Source: Leishmania infantum JPCM5 (taxonomy: Eukaryota; Euglenozoa; Kinetoplastea; Trypanosomatida; Trypanosomatidae). Taken from it: 64,000 bases of DNA. Made by a program: the position numbers and the translations under genes. The stretch spans positions 999,501 through 1,063,500 of the forward strand of contig NC_009416.2 of assembly GCF_000002875.2 (NCBI RefSeq). The letters are read 5' to 3'. The notes beneath the pieces are model-generated. The model searched no databases. It worked only from the letters and a program-made list of their open reading frames with translations, and was not told the origin of the DNA. The first letter of the stretch is position 1; every line of letters begins with the position of its first letter. Shown here in pieces: positions 18,304 to 28,767 of the stretch.

Positions 18304-18930
18304 GGGTTTGTTTGGGTTGGTCTCCCAACGTGTGTCCGCTTTCTCTCTGGCACACAACGTCAAGCCCGATGCCACTCGACCTTCCCTCCCCCCCCCACGC
18401 CCCGGCCCTGTCATAGGCCCCCATCGCATGGTGCGCAGCAGCGCTAGGCACCGGCGTTGCAACAATGCGCCGACTCAGTCATCGGAGAACGGTCTCTGCC
18501 TCAAACGCTGCCCACACACCCACGCCGCTCCGCAGGTCGCCTCACAGCCGCTCCCATCGTGCAACTGGGCTACCTGGCACGTTCCTCGGGGCGGCGCAGG
18601 CTCCTCGCACACCAGCAGGCAGTGCGAGGGTCGGGAGTGAGATACCTCCCAGTTAGGCGGGCCCTTTCCCCATTATACGGATGGCACAAGCGTGCTTGCG
18701 GTCGCTGGTCACCCTGGCGAGACGCCCTCCAGAACCTGGCCCCCGACGTTCGTAGGAGTGCGTTGCTCTCAGCTCCTTGCCCCGTGGATGCGTGATCCCG
18801 GCATCACCAGAAGTGGGGTTCGGCATGTGGCAGGGATAGGGCGGCGGCTTAGCTTCCCAAGACAGAGGGAGTGGGACGCACTGGACCCTGAGATGCCACA
18901 CGCTGAGGTGACCCTTGCACCCCCGCGCCA
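18304..18930 (-). mobile_element. SIDER-like short degenerate retroposon relic
   Basis: This block is balanced, non-repetitive and GC-rich, unlike the purine-rich sequence around it. Read on the minus strand it starts near 18925 and includes CACCTCAGCGTGTGGCATC (about 18892-18910), followed by a CAGGGT box. The same 5' signature occurs at the start of the element ending near 34400. It ends close to an A-rich stretch on the minus strand (about 18304-18322), compatible with a remnant poly-A tail. Size, orientation in an intergenic region, lack of coding capacity and the shared 5' motif fit the short interspersed degenerated retroposons (SIDERs) of Leishmania. The name is from family knowledge; the shared motif is seen directly. 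Boundaries are approximate. Confidence 0.55.
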
Positions 18931-21196
18931 CCCCACCCCCCACACACGTCATTAGAGTTTGGAAAGGAGGGAAGAGCAACTAAACGCAGGAGTCCAGAAG
19001 AGGAGCTAAAGTAGAGGACAAAGTGTGCAGGCAATATACGCGGCTACAGCGAATGCGAATGCAGCCTGCGCATGAGCGTGCGGGTGCGCTTCTACAGGCA
19101 CCACGCCATCTCCCGTGCACCGCCGGCGAGCAACGCACAAAAAGGGCCTGGCAGAGGTGAGAGAGAAGGCGAAGCTGAGTAAGGGCGCCTCCAACGCCAA
19201 TGAAGGAGGCGCATCGATAACGCGAAGGCGAGCACGAGGCAAAGACAGACTCAGGGGGAGAGGGAGAGCCGACAAGGGTGTCGAGGAGATAGTTGGGTCG
19301 TCGAGGCACTTGCGCAAGGCGAAATACGTAAAGGATGGCGGGTTCGTCGGCGTGTGCACAGTTGTCGTGTAGAGTTGCCAGCCACCGATTGTGGCACGAG
19401 AGATGATGAGACGATGTCAGAGACAGCTAGAAGCACTAAAACAAGCGCAAGCACTTACAACACCGTCGGAGAGGGCGGTAACGAGGCGAGAGAGAGAGAG
19501 CGCGAGAAAAAAGATCGCCATCCATAGTGTGGAGGAGCGCACAGTGCACAAAAAGGCAGCGAGAGGATAGAAGAAGCGCAGTGAGAAGACAACAGGCAAC
19601 GCCTGTTTTGTGTGTGTGCGTGTGGGCGCGCACGGGGAGTGAGGGAGTGTTGCCCTACGCTCTCCCCCAAAGAAAAATGAGCACCACCATCACCGCCACC
19701 TTCTACGCGTTCGCAGCTGTAGTGTTCATGACCCCGCGTTACGCTTTTTTTTTTCACAGCCCTGATGTCGAATAGGCGAGTTGCCCATACACGCTTTTGA
19801 TGGGTGACGGGCAATGGCGTGTCAGGGGTGCGTGGGTGGATGCTCCGCGTGCACAGAATCACGTGAGAGGGCAGACACAATGCGTGATCCTGCATATGTA
19901 CGCACGCACAAGAGAAGCGAGAAGAGAAGGTGAAGAAAGGAAGTGGTGCGCCATAAAGATGCAGTGCTCTGTCCGCAGCACCATCGCATTGGGAGTTCGC
20001 CCTTTGCGGGTTTTGAAGCCGCAGACAGATCATCGTGACAGACATCGCCGACCTAGGCCTCCCGCGAAGGATCCTGTGGCGGCAGCAGTCCACGCCAAGA
20101 GCACCCGTATTTCCCATCTGCTTTCTGGCCTCCGCTTTTGCGTTGGTGAGCAACGATGGGGGGAGGGGAGGGACGATAAATGACGGCAGAAGAGAACGCG
20201 CGTCCGTCCTCTTCTTCTCGCGCTCTCCCCCACCTTCAGCAGCATCGGCTGCCTGCCTCGATGCAGACGCGGCTGCGACTGAGAGCGGTTGCAGCGCACA
20301 CGGAAAGCTTCGTGTTGGTGCTCGCTCTTCATTCGCTTTCGCTGTTGCTCTGTGGCTTTCCTTTACTTTCTTGCTGGTGGTACAAGTATCTAAAAACTGA
20401 GACACACACATGCATAAAACATACGCATGCGCGTAAACACATGCACGGAAGAGGGAGCTTCGAGGCTGCCCAGCCTTTTTCTGCGGCGTCGATCAGTCGC
20501 CGTTAAGCCGCTATGCAGCGCGTCTTATGTCTGCTAAGCATCTGCTTCTGCTTGGCTTTCTTCTCTTCATGTGGCTGAGGTTCTTATGTCTCAAGGTATG
20601 AGCGGTCAGTGCGCGTGTGGGCGCGGACACCTCTGCCCATCATGATAGACGTCGGTAGGCCTCCGCCTACACGTGTGCAGCCACGCGCGCGCGTATGCAT
20701 GCATGCTGATATATGCTCAGAGGTACGTCGACAGATACAGAGAAACAAAGAAAGGCAAGCGAAACCGGCATGATGAAGAGGAATAGGTGGTAGCACAACG
20801 GCGGAGAGGCCAAGAGCACTCACATCGAAACGTTACGAGACAAGGAGACACGGACAAATCTGAAAAACTTTGGTGACGGAACCAGCGCCAAGAAGACGAG
20901 CCAAACAAAAAAATAAAAATAAAATAAAACGGGTGTGTGGGAGCACTTTTCGGGAAAAAAAGAAAAAATGATGAATAAATGAGGACAGAAAGGATGGCGG
21001 TGGGCGGTGTTCGCGGCGGTTGCTCTCGAGGAGCGTTCGACACACGAACCCCTTAGCACCTGGCACCGACTCCCTCACGGTTGCTACGGCGCTGGTAGCA
21101 GTTGAGGCTCTCAAAGGCGGGTGGCCGGCAGAGAGAGAAGACGAGGAAGATGTGCGTCTTGTTTTTTTTTCTTCTGCTGGATTTCGCAGTTGTGTA
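18931..21196. other. Intergenic region upstream of the SIDER-like element
   Basis: This is the 3' flank of the 1006-aa zinc-knuckle gene. It contains purine-rich tracts on the plus strand (for example 19480-19510), A/T-rich sequence at 20908-20990 and CA-rich patches around 20400-20450. A 318-codon minus-strand frame (19455-20411) is open, but its translation is His/Ser/Cys-rich low complexity with no domain. No gene is supported. Confidence 0.55.
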
Positions 21197-24100
21197 TTAC
21201 TCTTGCGAGCCGTGATCGATGCGCTCCACCGTGGCACGGACGCGCTCAGCTGCGCGGCTGCTGCGATAGCATGCACGGCCGCAAAGCATCTCGTGCTCTT
21301 TGACGTCGTGCACACGGACTTGTACGCCGCACTTGCGGCACGCCACGAGCATGGCTTTGACGCATTGATAGCACTTTTTCGCGAAGGCGTCGCGCTCCGT
21401 CTCGGGGGAGGTGGAGGAGGGGACTTCCTGGGCGGCCACGTGCTGGATGCGCTCCTGCAGCGCTGCGAGAATGTCCTTTACGTCGTCCATGGCGGTGTAG
21501 TACTCACACAGCAGGGCCTCCGTCTTAGGACGGCACAGATCCACGTGCACGTGATAGGCAGAAGCGTTCTGCTGATCCGCGCACAGATAGCAGGGCAGCG
21601 TCTGGCGCGTCTGCTGCACAATGCCCTGTAGCATGGCTGCCACCACTTCGTTCGTGGAAGTGGAAGTGGCCTTGACATGGGAGGCTTTAGGATCGTTCAT
21701 GCATGCCTGCCGCGATTTCCGGAAGCTCTCCAGCGCTGTCCGCACCTGCTGCACGCGCGCCTCCTCCTTTTCGCGCTCCATCGCGGCGTCCTGCGCATCA
21801 AGGCCCGACTCCGCGTCGGTGTGGTCGTCTGGACGTGCCGGGGAGGCGGTGAGGTCGTGCTCCCGCCGGCGAGACTTGGACGGGGAGCCCTCGCCGGGCC
21901 GGTGAAGGCCATGCATCGTGGTCTCTGGCGACGGCGGCACCGGCTTTGGCTCCACTGGTGAGGCGAGAACGCGATCAGTGGCCTTGGGAACGTTCTTGCG
22001 CGGCTCGGATTCGGCCTCCGTCTCGAACTGCAGCTTCTTGTGGACCATAGGCTTCGAAGGCACCGCAACCTCACCCTTCACCGGAGTCTCACACGCTGAC
22101 GCGGCGACTGCCTTCGTCCTCGACCGCTTCGCCGGCTCCGCAGCGGCGCCGGCGGACTCCTCAGGCCGGCTGTTGCGCGCCGCTACACGAGCGCAGTGTT
22201 TGGAGAAAGAGTCCTGCTGACGGGTGGACACACGCCCAGAGTTGACAGCACGGTGGCGCTCCTCCGACGAGGCTGTCATCGGTGGGTCACTACTCAAATG
22301 CGAGAGAGTGCTGGAACGACGCTCTAGTGGGCTGCGCAGACTGCAGGCCCTCGGCGCGGCACGCCGCTGCGGTTGGTGTTGCGAGGCGCGGCGCGGTGAG
22401 TCACAAGCCCGATTCACCGTGGAGGCGTCCGTCGTCATTCGCTGTATGGGGCGGGAAAGGGCACGCTTGTGGGCGGCGGCCTGGCGGGCGCTGTAGATGG
22501 AGCCGTACGTGTGCGCAGGGGCGGAGGCGACAGCAGCGGGAACCTCCTCACAGCGTTCCCGGTGCGCGGCAGTCATATGGGTGGTGAAGCGGGGCTTCGC
22601 CTCCGCGCTTGTGGAGGGACGGCCGCGGGGGGTCCCGCAGCTGCTGGCGGTACTCGCGGTAGCGGCGCATGAGCGCGACTGGTTCTGATGGCGCCGGTTT
22701 GGACTTCTACGCATCTCCTCCTCGTCTTCGTGATGGTCTTTGCGCTTCGCGGCGATGCTAGCCGTCATCTCGTACATGGCGGTCGAGGGGCGAAGCCAGA
22801 AGGCCTTGTTGTTGCTTGCGAGCAGAATCACCTCCTGCTCCTGCTTGGGTGTCCCGTTGACATCAGGTGCTCCGAGGCTCTCGACCCCGTCTTCCTCGAC
22901 GTCCGCCTGCCGCAGCAGGTTGCCCTTCTCGTCGTCATGGAAGAGTTGCGTCGCCACCCCGCGCGAAGCTAGAGAAGTGGAGGCGAGGTCTGTGGCTGCG
23001 GTCGCCCCTGCCTCCTCAGCGGCCGTCTCGCTCGTATCCTGCTGCGGAAACACGCTTGTCGTTGCGGCCATCGCCGGCGTCGCCTTAACCGCATCTCTCT
23101 TTCGGCGACTAGTCGACCGAGGGCTCGGTGGAGCAGCGGCAGCCGAAGTTGATGCAAGACGCGGCTTGGTGCCGCTGTCCTTGTGGGGGTATGAGCGCGG
23201 CTGAAGCTGCGATGACGAGGTGGACGGCGACACGTCTGCCTGGGCGAAGGAAGCGGACAAGGTGCGATGCAGAGACGTGCAATCGTGCGCCGTCACGGGC
23301 TCAAACCCAGGCCGCAGAGTGTCACGCCGCCGCTGGTTCGGCTTGCAATACGGCTGCGTCAGCTCTGGTGCCACGTAGGGCACACCACCGTTCCCATCGT
23401 CGCCGGTGGCGCAGGCGGCTGCCGGCTGCGATGGCGGGCCATGCGTCTTGGACAAGCTCAGCTGCAGCACCGCTGGCGCCGGCGAGTCGCCGGTGAGACC
23501 GCCCTCGGGATTGCCTGCCGCCGGTTCTGCAGGACGGGCGATAGGCCGGTTCATGGACACCGAGACAGGAACCGGGGACGACGAGGACCTCGTACGCTGC
23601 GGCATCCGCTGCGAACTCGCGGAAGAAACACGCTCACCAGCACTTCGGAGCGACTTCGACACGGGTACCGCCGGCTTCCCCTCCTCTGTCTCCGAGTCGT
23701 CGCTGACGACGGTCTCGTCCATGGCAGAGCAGCCGGCAGGTGAAGCGAACGCTTCCGACTGCTCATCATCGCGCCGCTTCGAGAGCTCCCCGACCTCCTC
23801 GGCGTCCACAGAGTTCGGCGATGGCTGCTTGCTTTCCACCTGCCGATTTCCGCGGAAAAGCATCTTGTACCGCTCCAGCGCACTGCTGCGCGCCTTCTGG
23901 TCCTCCATTCGCTTGGAGTAGTCGAGCGGCACGCGGCGGATGGTCATGGATGGCGACTCCTGGGCCATCGTCGCGGCAGATGTCTTGGTGGACTGCAGCG
24001 GCTTCTTCGGCGTGTTCTCGCTGTAGGCAGAGTCGGCAGCCTCTTCATCGAAGCCGCCGTCCGCAGCCGCAACAACGGATGGGTGCATGTGGGTGCGCTT

Positions 24101-24217
24101 GCTGAAGCTCGCGACAGCCGACTCGGAGTGCTCCGTGCCGGCGCGCATGTGCGAATGCGGCGCCGTGTTTGTGCAGAAAGAGCCGCTCTCACTGCTGCTA
24201 ACCGTGTAGTGGCTCAT
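21197..24217 (-). CDS. Large disordered protein with two C-terminal C-x2-C-x11-H-x3-C zinc knuckles
   Basis: This 1006-residue protein is Ser/Ala/Pro/Arg-rich and probably disordered for about 870 residues. It contains many possible phosphorylation sites and basic patches. The C-terminal 135 residues are folded. They hold two potential zinc-binding units of identical spacing: C876-x2-C879-x11-H891-x3-C895 and C960-x2-C963-x11-H975-x3-C979. A charged helix (about 913-930) lies between them. The spacing resembles C2HC (ZC2HC-type) fingers. A scaffold, cytoskeletal or nucleic-acid-binding role is possible, but nothing decides between them. The open frame extends to 24511 as a hydrophobic Ser/Leu-rich stretch that looks non-coding, so I start at the ATG at 24217. 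Confidence 0.85.
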   Translation of the reverse strand: MSHYTVSSSESGSFCTNTAPHSHMRAGTEHSESAVASFSKRTHMHPSVVAAADGGFDEEAADSAYSENTPKKPLQSTKTSAATMAQESPSMTIRRVPLDYSKRMEDQKARSSALERYKMLFRGNRQVESKQPSPNSVDAEEVGELSKRRDDEQSEAFASPAGCSAMDETVVSDDSETEEGKPAVPVSKSLRSAGERVSSASSQRMPQRTRSSSSPVPVSVSMNRPIARPAEPAAGNPEGGLTGDSPAPAVLQLSLSKTHGPPSQPAAACATGDDGNGGVPYVAPELTQPYCKPNQRRRDTLRPGFEPVTAHDCTSLHRTLSASFAQADVSPSTSSSQLQPRSYPHKDSGTKPRLASTSAAAAPPSPRSTSRRKRDAVKATPAMAATTSVFPQQDTSETAAEEAGATAATDLASTSLASRGVATQLFHDDEKGNLLRQADVEEDGVESLGAPDVNGTPKQEQEVILLASNNKAFWLRPSTAMYEMTASIAAKRKDHHEDEEEMRRSPNRRHQNQSRSCAATASTASSCGTPRGRPSTSAEAKPRFTTHMTAAHRERCEEVPAAVASAPAHTYGSIYSARQAAAHKRALSRPIQRMTTDASTVNRACDSPRRASQHQPQRRAAPRACSLRSPLERRSSTLSHLSSDPPMTASSEERHRAVNSGRVSTRQQDSFSKHCARVAARNSRPEESAGAAAEPAKRSRTKAVAASACETPVKGEVAVPSKPMVHKKLQFETEAESEPRKNVPKATDRVLASPVEPKPVPPSPETTMHGLHRPGEGSPSKSRRREHDLTASPARPDDHTDAESGLDAQDAAMEREKEEARVQQVRTALESFRKSRQACMNDPKASHVKATSTSTNEVVAAMLQGIVQQTRQTLPCYLCADQQNASAYHVHVDLCRPKTEALLCEYYTAMDDVKDILAALQERIQHVAAQEVPSSTSPETERDAFAKKCYQCVKAMLVACRKCGVQVRVHDVKEHEMLCGRACYRSSRAAERVRATVERIDHGSQE

Positions 24218-26055
24218 ATTCGGCTCCCCGGGTGCGTGTCTGATGCGACCAACTTGTACAGAGACGGACGTCGCGGGTTGTGCGGCAGCCGTTCTTGCAC
24301 CAGCGCACCTGTGAATGAGCAGCGGGAACGATAAGGCAAAGAAATCGAAGACGAGCGGAGGAGATTCACCAGATATGCGTGGGAGAACTGGGGCCGGATG
24401 GCAAGCGTGCTGTGGCCTCAGGAGAGAAACAGAAAGAGAGAGAGATGGAGACAAGTGGAGATGCAACAACAAGGATGTGAGTGAAGGGTCTGCGGAGAGA
24501 GCAAGAACCAAACAAGCCCTTCGGCTATCGCCAAACTCGTGTCCACCCGCCGAGAAGACAACTCGAAAAACAGCCCAATCTATATTGAAAGAAGCAAAAC
24601 GAGGTGCCTAGAAGAAAGAGGAGGTGTGAAAACTGCTGAGATGAAAGAGGTATGTGATACACAGCATGGAAAGCGCACTTGTGAGCAGAGCCACCACCAC
24701 TAAAGCGCCCACATATATATATATATGTGGGCAAAAAAGCAGAAGGCGGCCGTGCACCCTCGGTGCTGTCCAACAGCGAGGCGTTCGCTGGCGCTGACTT
24801 GTGCGTCTACGGGAGGATCGAGTACAGAAGAGAGCCGTAACGAGCAAATAAAATAGTAATAAGAAACGATTAGGCGCGCACGCGCACTTTCTCTAGAAGA
24901 AAACAACAAAAAAAAAATGATGATGATGGGCACGTCGAAAGCGATGCGTGGATGAAGCCGGGTGTGGAAGGTGAAGTTGCGGAGGTGAGGGGAGGGAGAG
25001 GGTGAGGTTTGTGTATCTCTGGATGGCGATGTGTCACGATGCGTGAAAAAACTTGTAGAGACTGAATGCGCCCGTCAGTCTGGCATGCACGCACAAGAGG
25101 CAGCAGAGAGAGACAAACACAGGGAGAGAGGAAAGACAGGTTGTGTCTGGGTGAGTGCGCCAGGGCTCCCGAGAAAGCTCTGCTGGTTTGTTGTTGGGCT
25201 TGTGTGTATGTGTGTGTGAGAGATATGGGTGTGCGTTGATGTATCAGACCGAAGAGAGAGGCATTGTCCGTCAACGAGCCCCCGTAAGTAGAAGCACCGA
25301 AAAAAAAAAGAGCGGTGTTGTGTAGAGCACGTCGAGCACGGCAAGCGAACACACACCGACAATCATCCAGGTGAGGTGCAGAAAGAGGGATGAAAAAGAC
25401 AGGGGGCAAGAAGAGAGAGGGATTACCAACGAGCCTGTAGCACCATCAAGGCAGCTGCAGGCACCACTGAGAGACGGGCAACTCGAAGGAAGCGACTCAT
25501 AGCACCTGCTCAGCAGCACGCAGCACTTCAGCTGCGAGTGCTGGACAGCTATTTGTCGTGTGCGTGTGCTCTTCCTGCCATCATCGAACACTGTCCGCTG
25601 CTGCCTAGCCAGAGAAGCCCGTGAGAAGTCCACGAAGAGGTACACCAAGACACGCACCCACATAGTCACCGCAGCAAGGAGAACAAGAGAGCTAGTACCT
25701 CGCGATCATAGGCACGCCCGCACTTCCGCGCGCAGACGCCAACGTCGGACTGCGGTGTCGCTGCTCCCCACCCACGCGCGCCATGTGCTCCCCTCCATCA
25801 CTATGGTGGTGTCTTGCTTGATAGCGCGATACTGCTTGAACTGTACAGGGGTCGGCAAGACTACTGCAGCCAAAGAAAAGAAGCAAGAGAAAGGGAGAGG
25901 TACAAGAAGAGCGCACAGCGCAACGGGAAGAACAGACTCGGCCAGGCCCACACACGTCCACGGGCAAGCACGCAGGCCCCCCACCTCATCTGCCGACCGG
26001 CCGCCCCATGCGCGCCTTTGTTTTTTGTTTTCGTAGTGCGCGTCAGCGCAGTCTA
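24218..26055. other. Intergenic region with a perfect palindrome
   Basis: This is the 5' flank of the zinc-knuckle gene and the 3' flank of the LYR-motif gene. It contains the palindrome at 24707-24732, A-rich runs near 24905-24917 and 25300-25310, and CT-rich minus-strand tracts. No gene is supported. Confidence 0.6.
24707..24732. repeat. 26-bp perfect palindrome
   Basis: GCCCAC, then an AT alternating core, then GTGGGC: every base pairs with its partner about a centre at 24719/24720. A transcript could form a stem of about 11 bp with a minimal loop, or the DNA could extrude a short cruciform. Confidence 0.95.
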
Positions 26056-26964
26056 CTACGCCGGGTAGTTGGCCTTGTCCACGACAGACAAATTGTTCCG
26101 GTAGAAGCCGTCCAGCGTGGAAGAAACGCCCAGGATCCTATCCCAGTCGCCCCGGAGCACGCTGTTACGCGAACGCGAATTGCGCTCCTCGGCGTAGAGG
26201 GCGCCGGCAAGGTTCTCGTCGAACTGCTGCGTCCACTCCTCGAAGTGCTTGTCATCCCTCATCCCTGGCCCGCCCAGCAGCTGGTAGAAGCACCACGCAA
26301 ACAAACTCATGAACATGGCCCACACAAGTCCACGCAGGTGCGGCGCTACATCCATGTCACCGAAGCGCTCGGACGCCTCGCCAGGGCCGGCGTACAAGGG
26401 GTGATGCGCCGTCCATCGGTGCAGCTTCGCGTCGTCGTACCACATGACCTCTGGGTGCGTCCAGTGGTCGTACACGAGAGAGTTGTCCGGGTGGAACATC
26501 GGATTCGCCAGCGTGTACGTGCTCCACGGCGAGGAGTTGTTGCGGCGCATGTAGTGAAAGTTCGCGTTGTCGCGCAGGTACTTCTGCGTCTGGCGCACCA
26601 TCATGTCGCACGTGGCCGGATCGGTCACGTAGCGATACTTCTCAAACCGCCGCCGGATCACCTTGTGCGCAAGGTTGAGCTTGTGAGCATTGAGCTGGAT
26701 CATCCACATCTGAATCTCTTTCAATGACCACCGGTACAGGCGGCAAACGCGCTGCTTGTGCGTCAGCCGCGGGTCGTCGATGATGGGGTCGAGGTGTCGG
26801 ACGCTACCCATGAAGTCGTAAATGTATGCGTCAGACTTCTGCTCGTACTTCGGGTTGTCGAGAATACGCCACCCCTCGTAGTTCTGCAGCAGTGGCTCGT
26901 GGAGGTGCCACTCGTGGTACTCCACCATGCCGCCACTGAACAGCAGCGAGCTACGGCGCATCAT
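26056..26964 (-). CDS. LYR-motif mitochondrial protein, complex I accessory-subunit-like (NDUFB9/NDUFA6 type)
   Basis: This 302-residue protein carries an LYR motif at residues 76-78 in the context KQRVCRLYRWSLKEI. A conserved Phe follows at 107 in RRRFEK, then VTDP at about 113-116, all within a helical bundle. LYR proteins are small mitochondrial factors that bind acyl-carrier protein, and several are complex I subunits. The RLYRxxL...RxRFE pattern is closest to NDUFB9 (B22), while the VTDP segment also recalls NDUFA6 (B14). Beyond the LYR domain come about 90 polar and aromatic residues, then one membrane segment (about 212-231, GLVWAMFMSLFAWCFYQLL) and a hydrophilic tail. That is unusual for either subunit. 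The short N-terminus (MMRRSSLLFSGG) fits mitochondrial import. The LYR assignment is good; the precise subunit is not. Confidence 0.7.
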   Translation of the reverse strand: MMRRSSLLFSGGMVEYHEWHLHEPLLQNYEGWRILDNPKYEQKSDAYIYDFMGSVRHLDPIIDDPRLTHKQRVCRLYRWSLKEIQMWMIQLNAHKLNLAHKVIRRRFEKYRYVTDPATCDMMVRQTQKYLRDNANFHYMRRNNSSPWSTYTLANPMFHPDNSLVYDHWTHPEVMWYDDAKLHRWTAHHPLYAGPGEASERFGDMDVAPHLRGLVWAMFMSLFAWCFYQLLGGPGMRDDKHFEEWTQQFDENLAGALYAEERNSRSRNSVLRGDWDRILGVSSTLDGFYRNNLSVVDKANYPA

Positions 26965-28767
26965 GTTCCCCTTGTTGTTCTTCGCGGCTGTGTCGGTGTG
27001 TCTAAGCTTGGCAAATCGAAGCCTCTAACGGAGGCGTACCCTAGATCTGGTGGCGCTGCTTGTTGGCGTCCCATGCACACATCCGAAGCGCGCAAAGTAT
27101 ATCGTGCCGCACTGCTGGAGAACTACGAAAAAAAAAAGAGGAAAAAAAAAACGGATGCAGTGGGGCTGAGAGCAAGAGAGGGGGAGCGCCCAGCGGTGCT
27201 GTTAGAGAGCCCGCCAAAGACAAGATACCTACAGAAACACTAGAAAGTAAAAGGAAGGGGGAGACGGCAGCGGCGAAGACGCGTCTCGTTTATCGTTTGC
27301 TTGCTACTAGGAAACGAGGGCGGAAGATGCGAGTGGGGGAAGGGAGGGCGTGGGCGGGAGGCAACAGAAGGGAGGAAGTCACGACGGCTGTTGGTAAGGT
27401 GCCACGTGTGTGGGGAAGCGTGCAATTCTGCGTCGCCCTCTCTCTGCGCACGCGCGGTCTCTCGCGCTCTCGCTCGCACTTCACTGCCCTCAACCACGAC
27501 GGCACTGCTACGAAAAGGAAAAAAAAAAGAAGGCCGGCGTGCGCCTGTGAAAAGAGAGGTCTCGTCTACTCCGTTTGGCTCAAGTGCCTACGTACCCTGT
27601 GTGTAGGTCCGTACCAGGTGTACCGCCATGCACGCAATGTCTCTGGTTCTTGTTGCTACTACGAGCTAGCGTGCCTAGACAAGCGCAGCTACTGCGATGT
27701 GTCCTTGTACTGCAGGTCCCGGCCTCCCCCTCTTGCAAGAGTAAGCGTTCAATGCTGCCACACGAGTACGACAGCACAACTACAGCGCACTCAAGAGCAG
27801 AAAGAGTGTGAGGGTGATCACGGAGAGCTGGGATGACTTTAGGGAAGAGCACAAGGAAGAAAAGCGGATGGCGAATGCCTCCTTTGGAGTGCTGAGGTGG
27901 CGGGCACGCGGATGTGGGCACACACGCACGAGCACAAGTGGCGGTGTTTTATGCGCGCTTGCCAGTGTGCGAAGACACTCGCGCAAGTGCGTCAAAGAAG
28001 GTTAGAAAGGGCGAGATAAAGGGGAGAAGATAAGCAGTTTCAGTAGAGGTGTGTGTGTGTGTGGGAGGAGGGAGGGGGGCGCTGCGAAGAAGCATCCTTT
28101 CCATCCCCTACTCAGCAGCAAATGCGCTCTCGCCTTGAGCGCGACAACATGCATGCCTTTGGTTCCTTGTGACGTGCGTCGCCGTGACCAGCTCTCGACT
28201 GCAGCAGCTGTCATACAACTCCGTGTGCGCCTTCATCTCTTTCCTTCTTCCATGGGCTTCTTGAGCTTCGTGGCGGCCGCGATGATGCATTCAGCGATAA
28301 AACGGGGAAGCGAAGAAACACACGCACAAAAAAAAGACGCCGACAGAGACACCAACGCGCAGACGGGCAGCTGTGGAGCAGCACACAAGATGCGGCGGGA
28401 GGCAGCGGGCACCGCACGCACGGCGGCGCACGCAAGCACATATGCACAGCGCATGCACGAGAGCACAACAGAAAAAGAAACGAAAAAGAAAAGGTAAATG
28501 ATCCAACTTGGATACCTGCAGCACCAAGCACCGAGAGACGCGCACACAGCTGTGGAGGCAAAGTCCGCGCATCATCGAAGGCCGCACACGTAGACGCGCA
28601 CACCATGCACGCGCCAAGATGAAGGGGACGGTGGAAAGGCGAGAATGAAATGCGTCGTTGGGGAGGGGCGGTGAGAGAAGGGGGTGGGGGCGAGTTGCTG
28701 GCAAGGAAGCGCGCACTCGTCCCCGCCGCGAGCCAGCCCCCTCTCCCCTCTGCACTCATGGGGTCGC
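26965..28767. other. Intergenic region between the LYR-motif and Fe-SOD-like genes
   Basis: This contains A-rich plus-strand runs (27127-27150), a short GT run near 28050-28062 and purine-rich tracts. Open frames of 100-260 codons occur on both strands, but all are simple-sequence products. No gene is supported. Confidence 0.55.

Noticed and set aside
19455..20411. 318-codon ATG frame on the minus strand
   Set aside because: Its translation is His/Ser/Cys/Arg low complexity with no domain, partly encoded by CA and CT repeats; I treat it as UTR or intergenic sequence.
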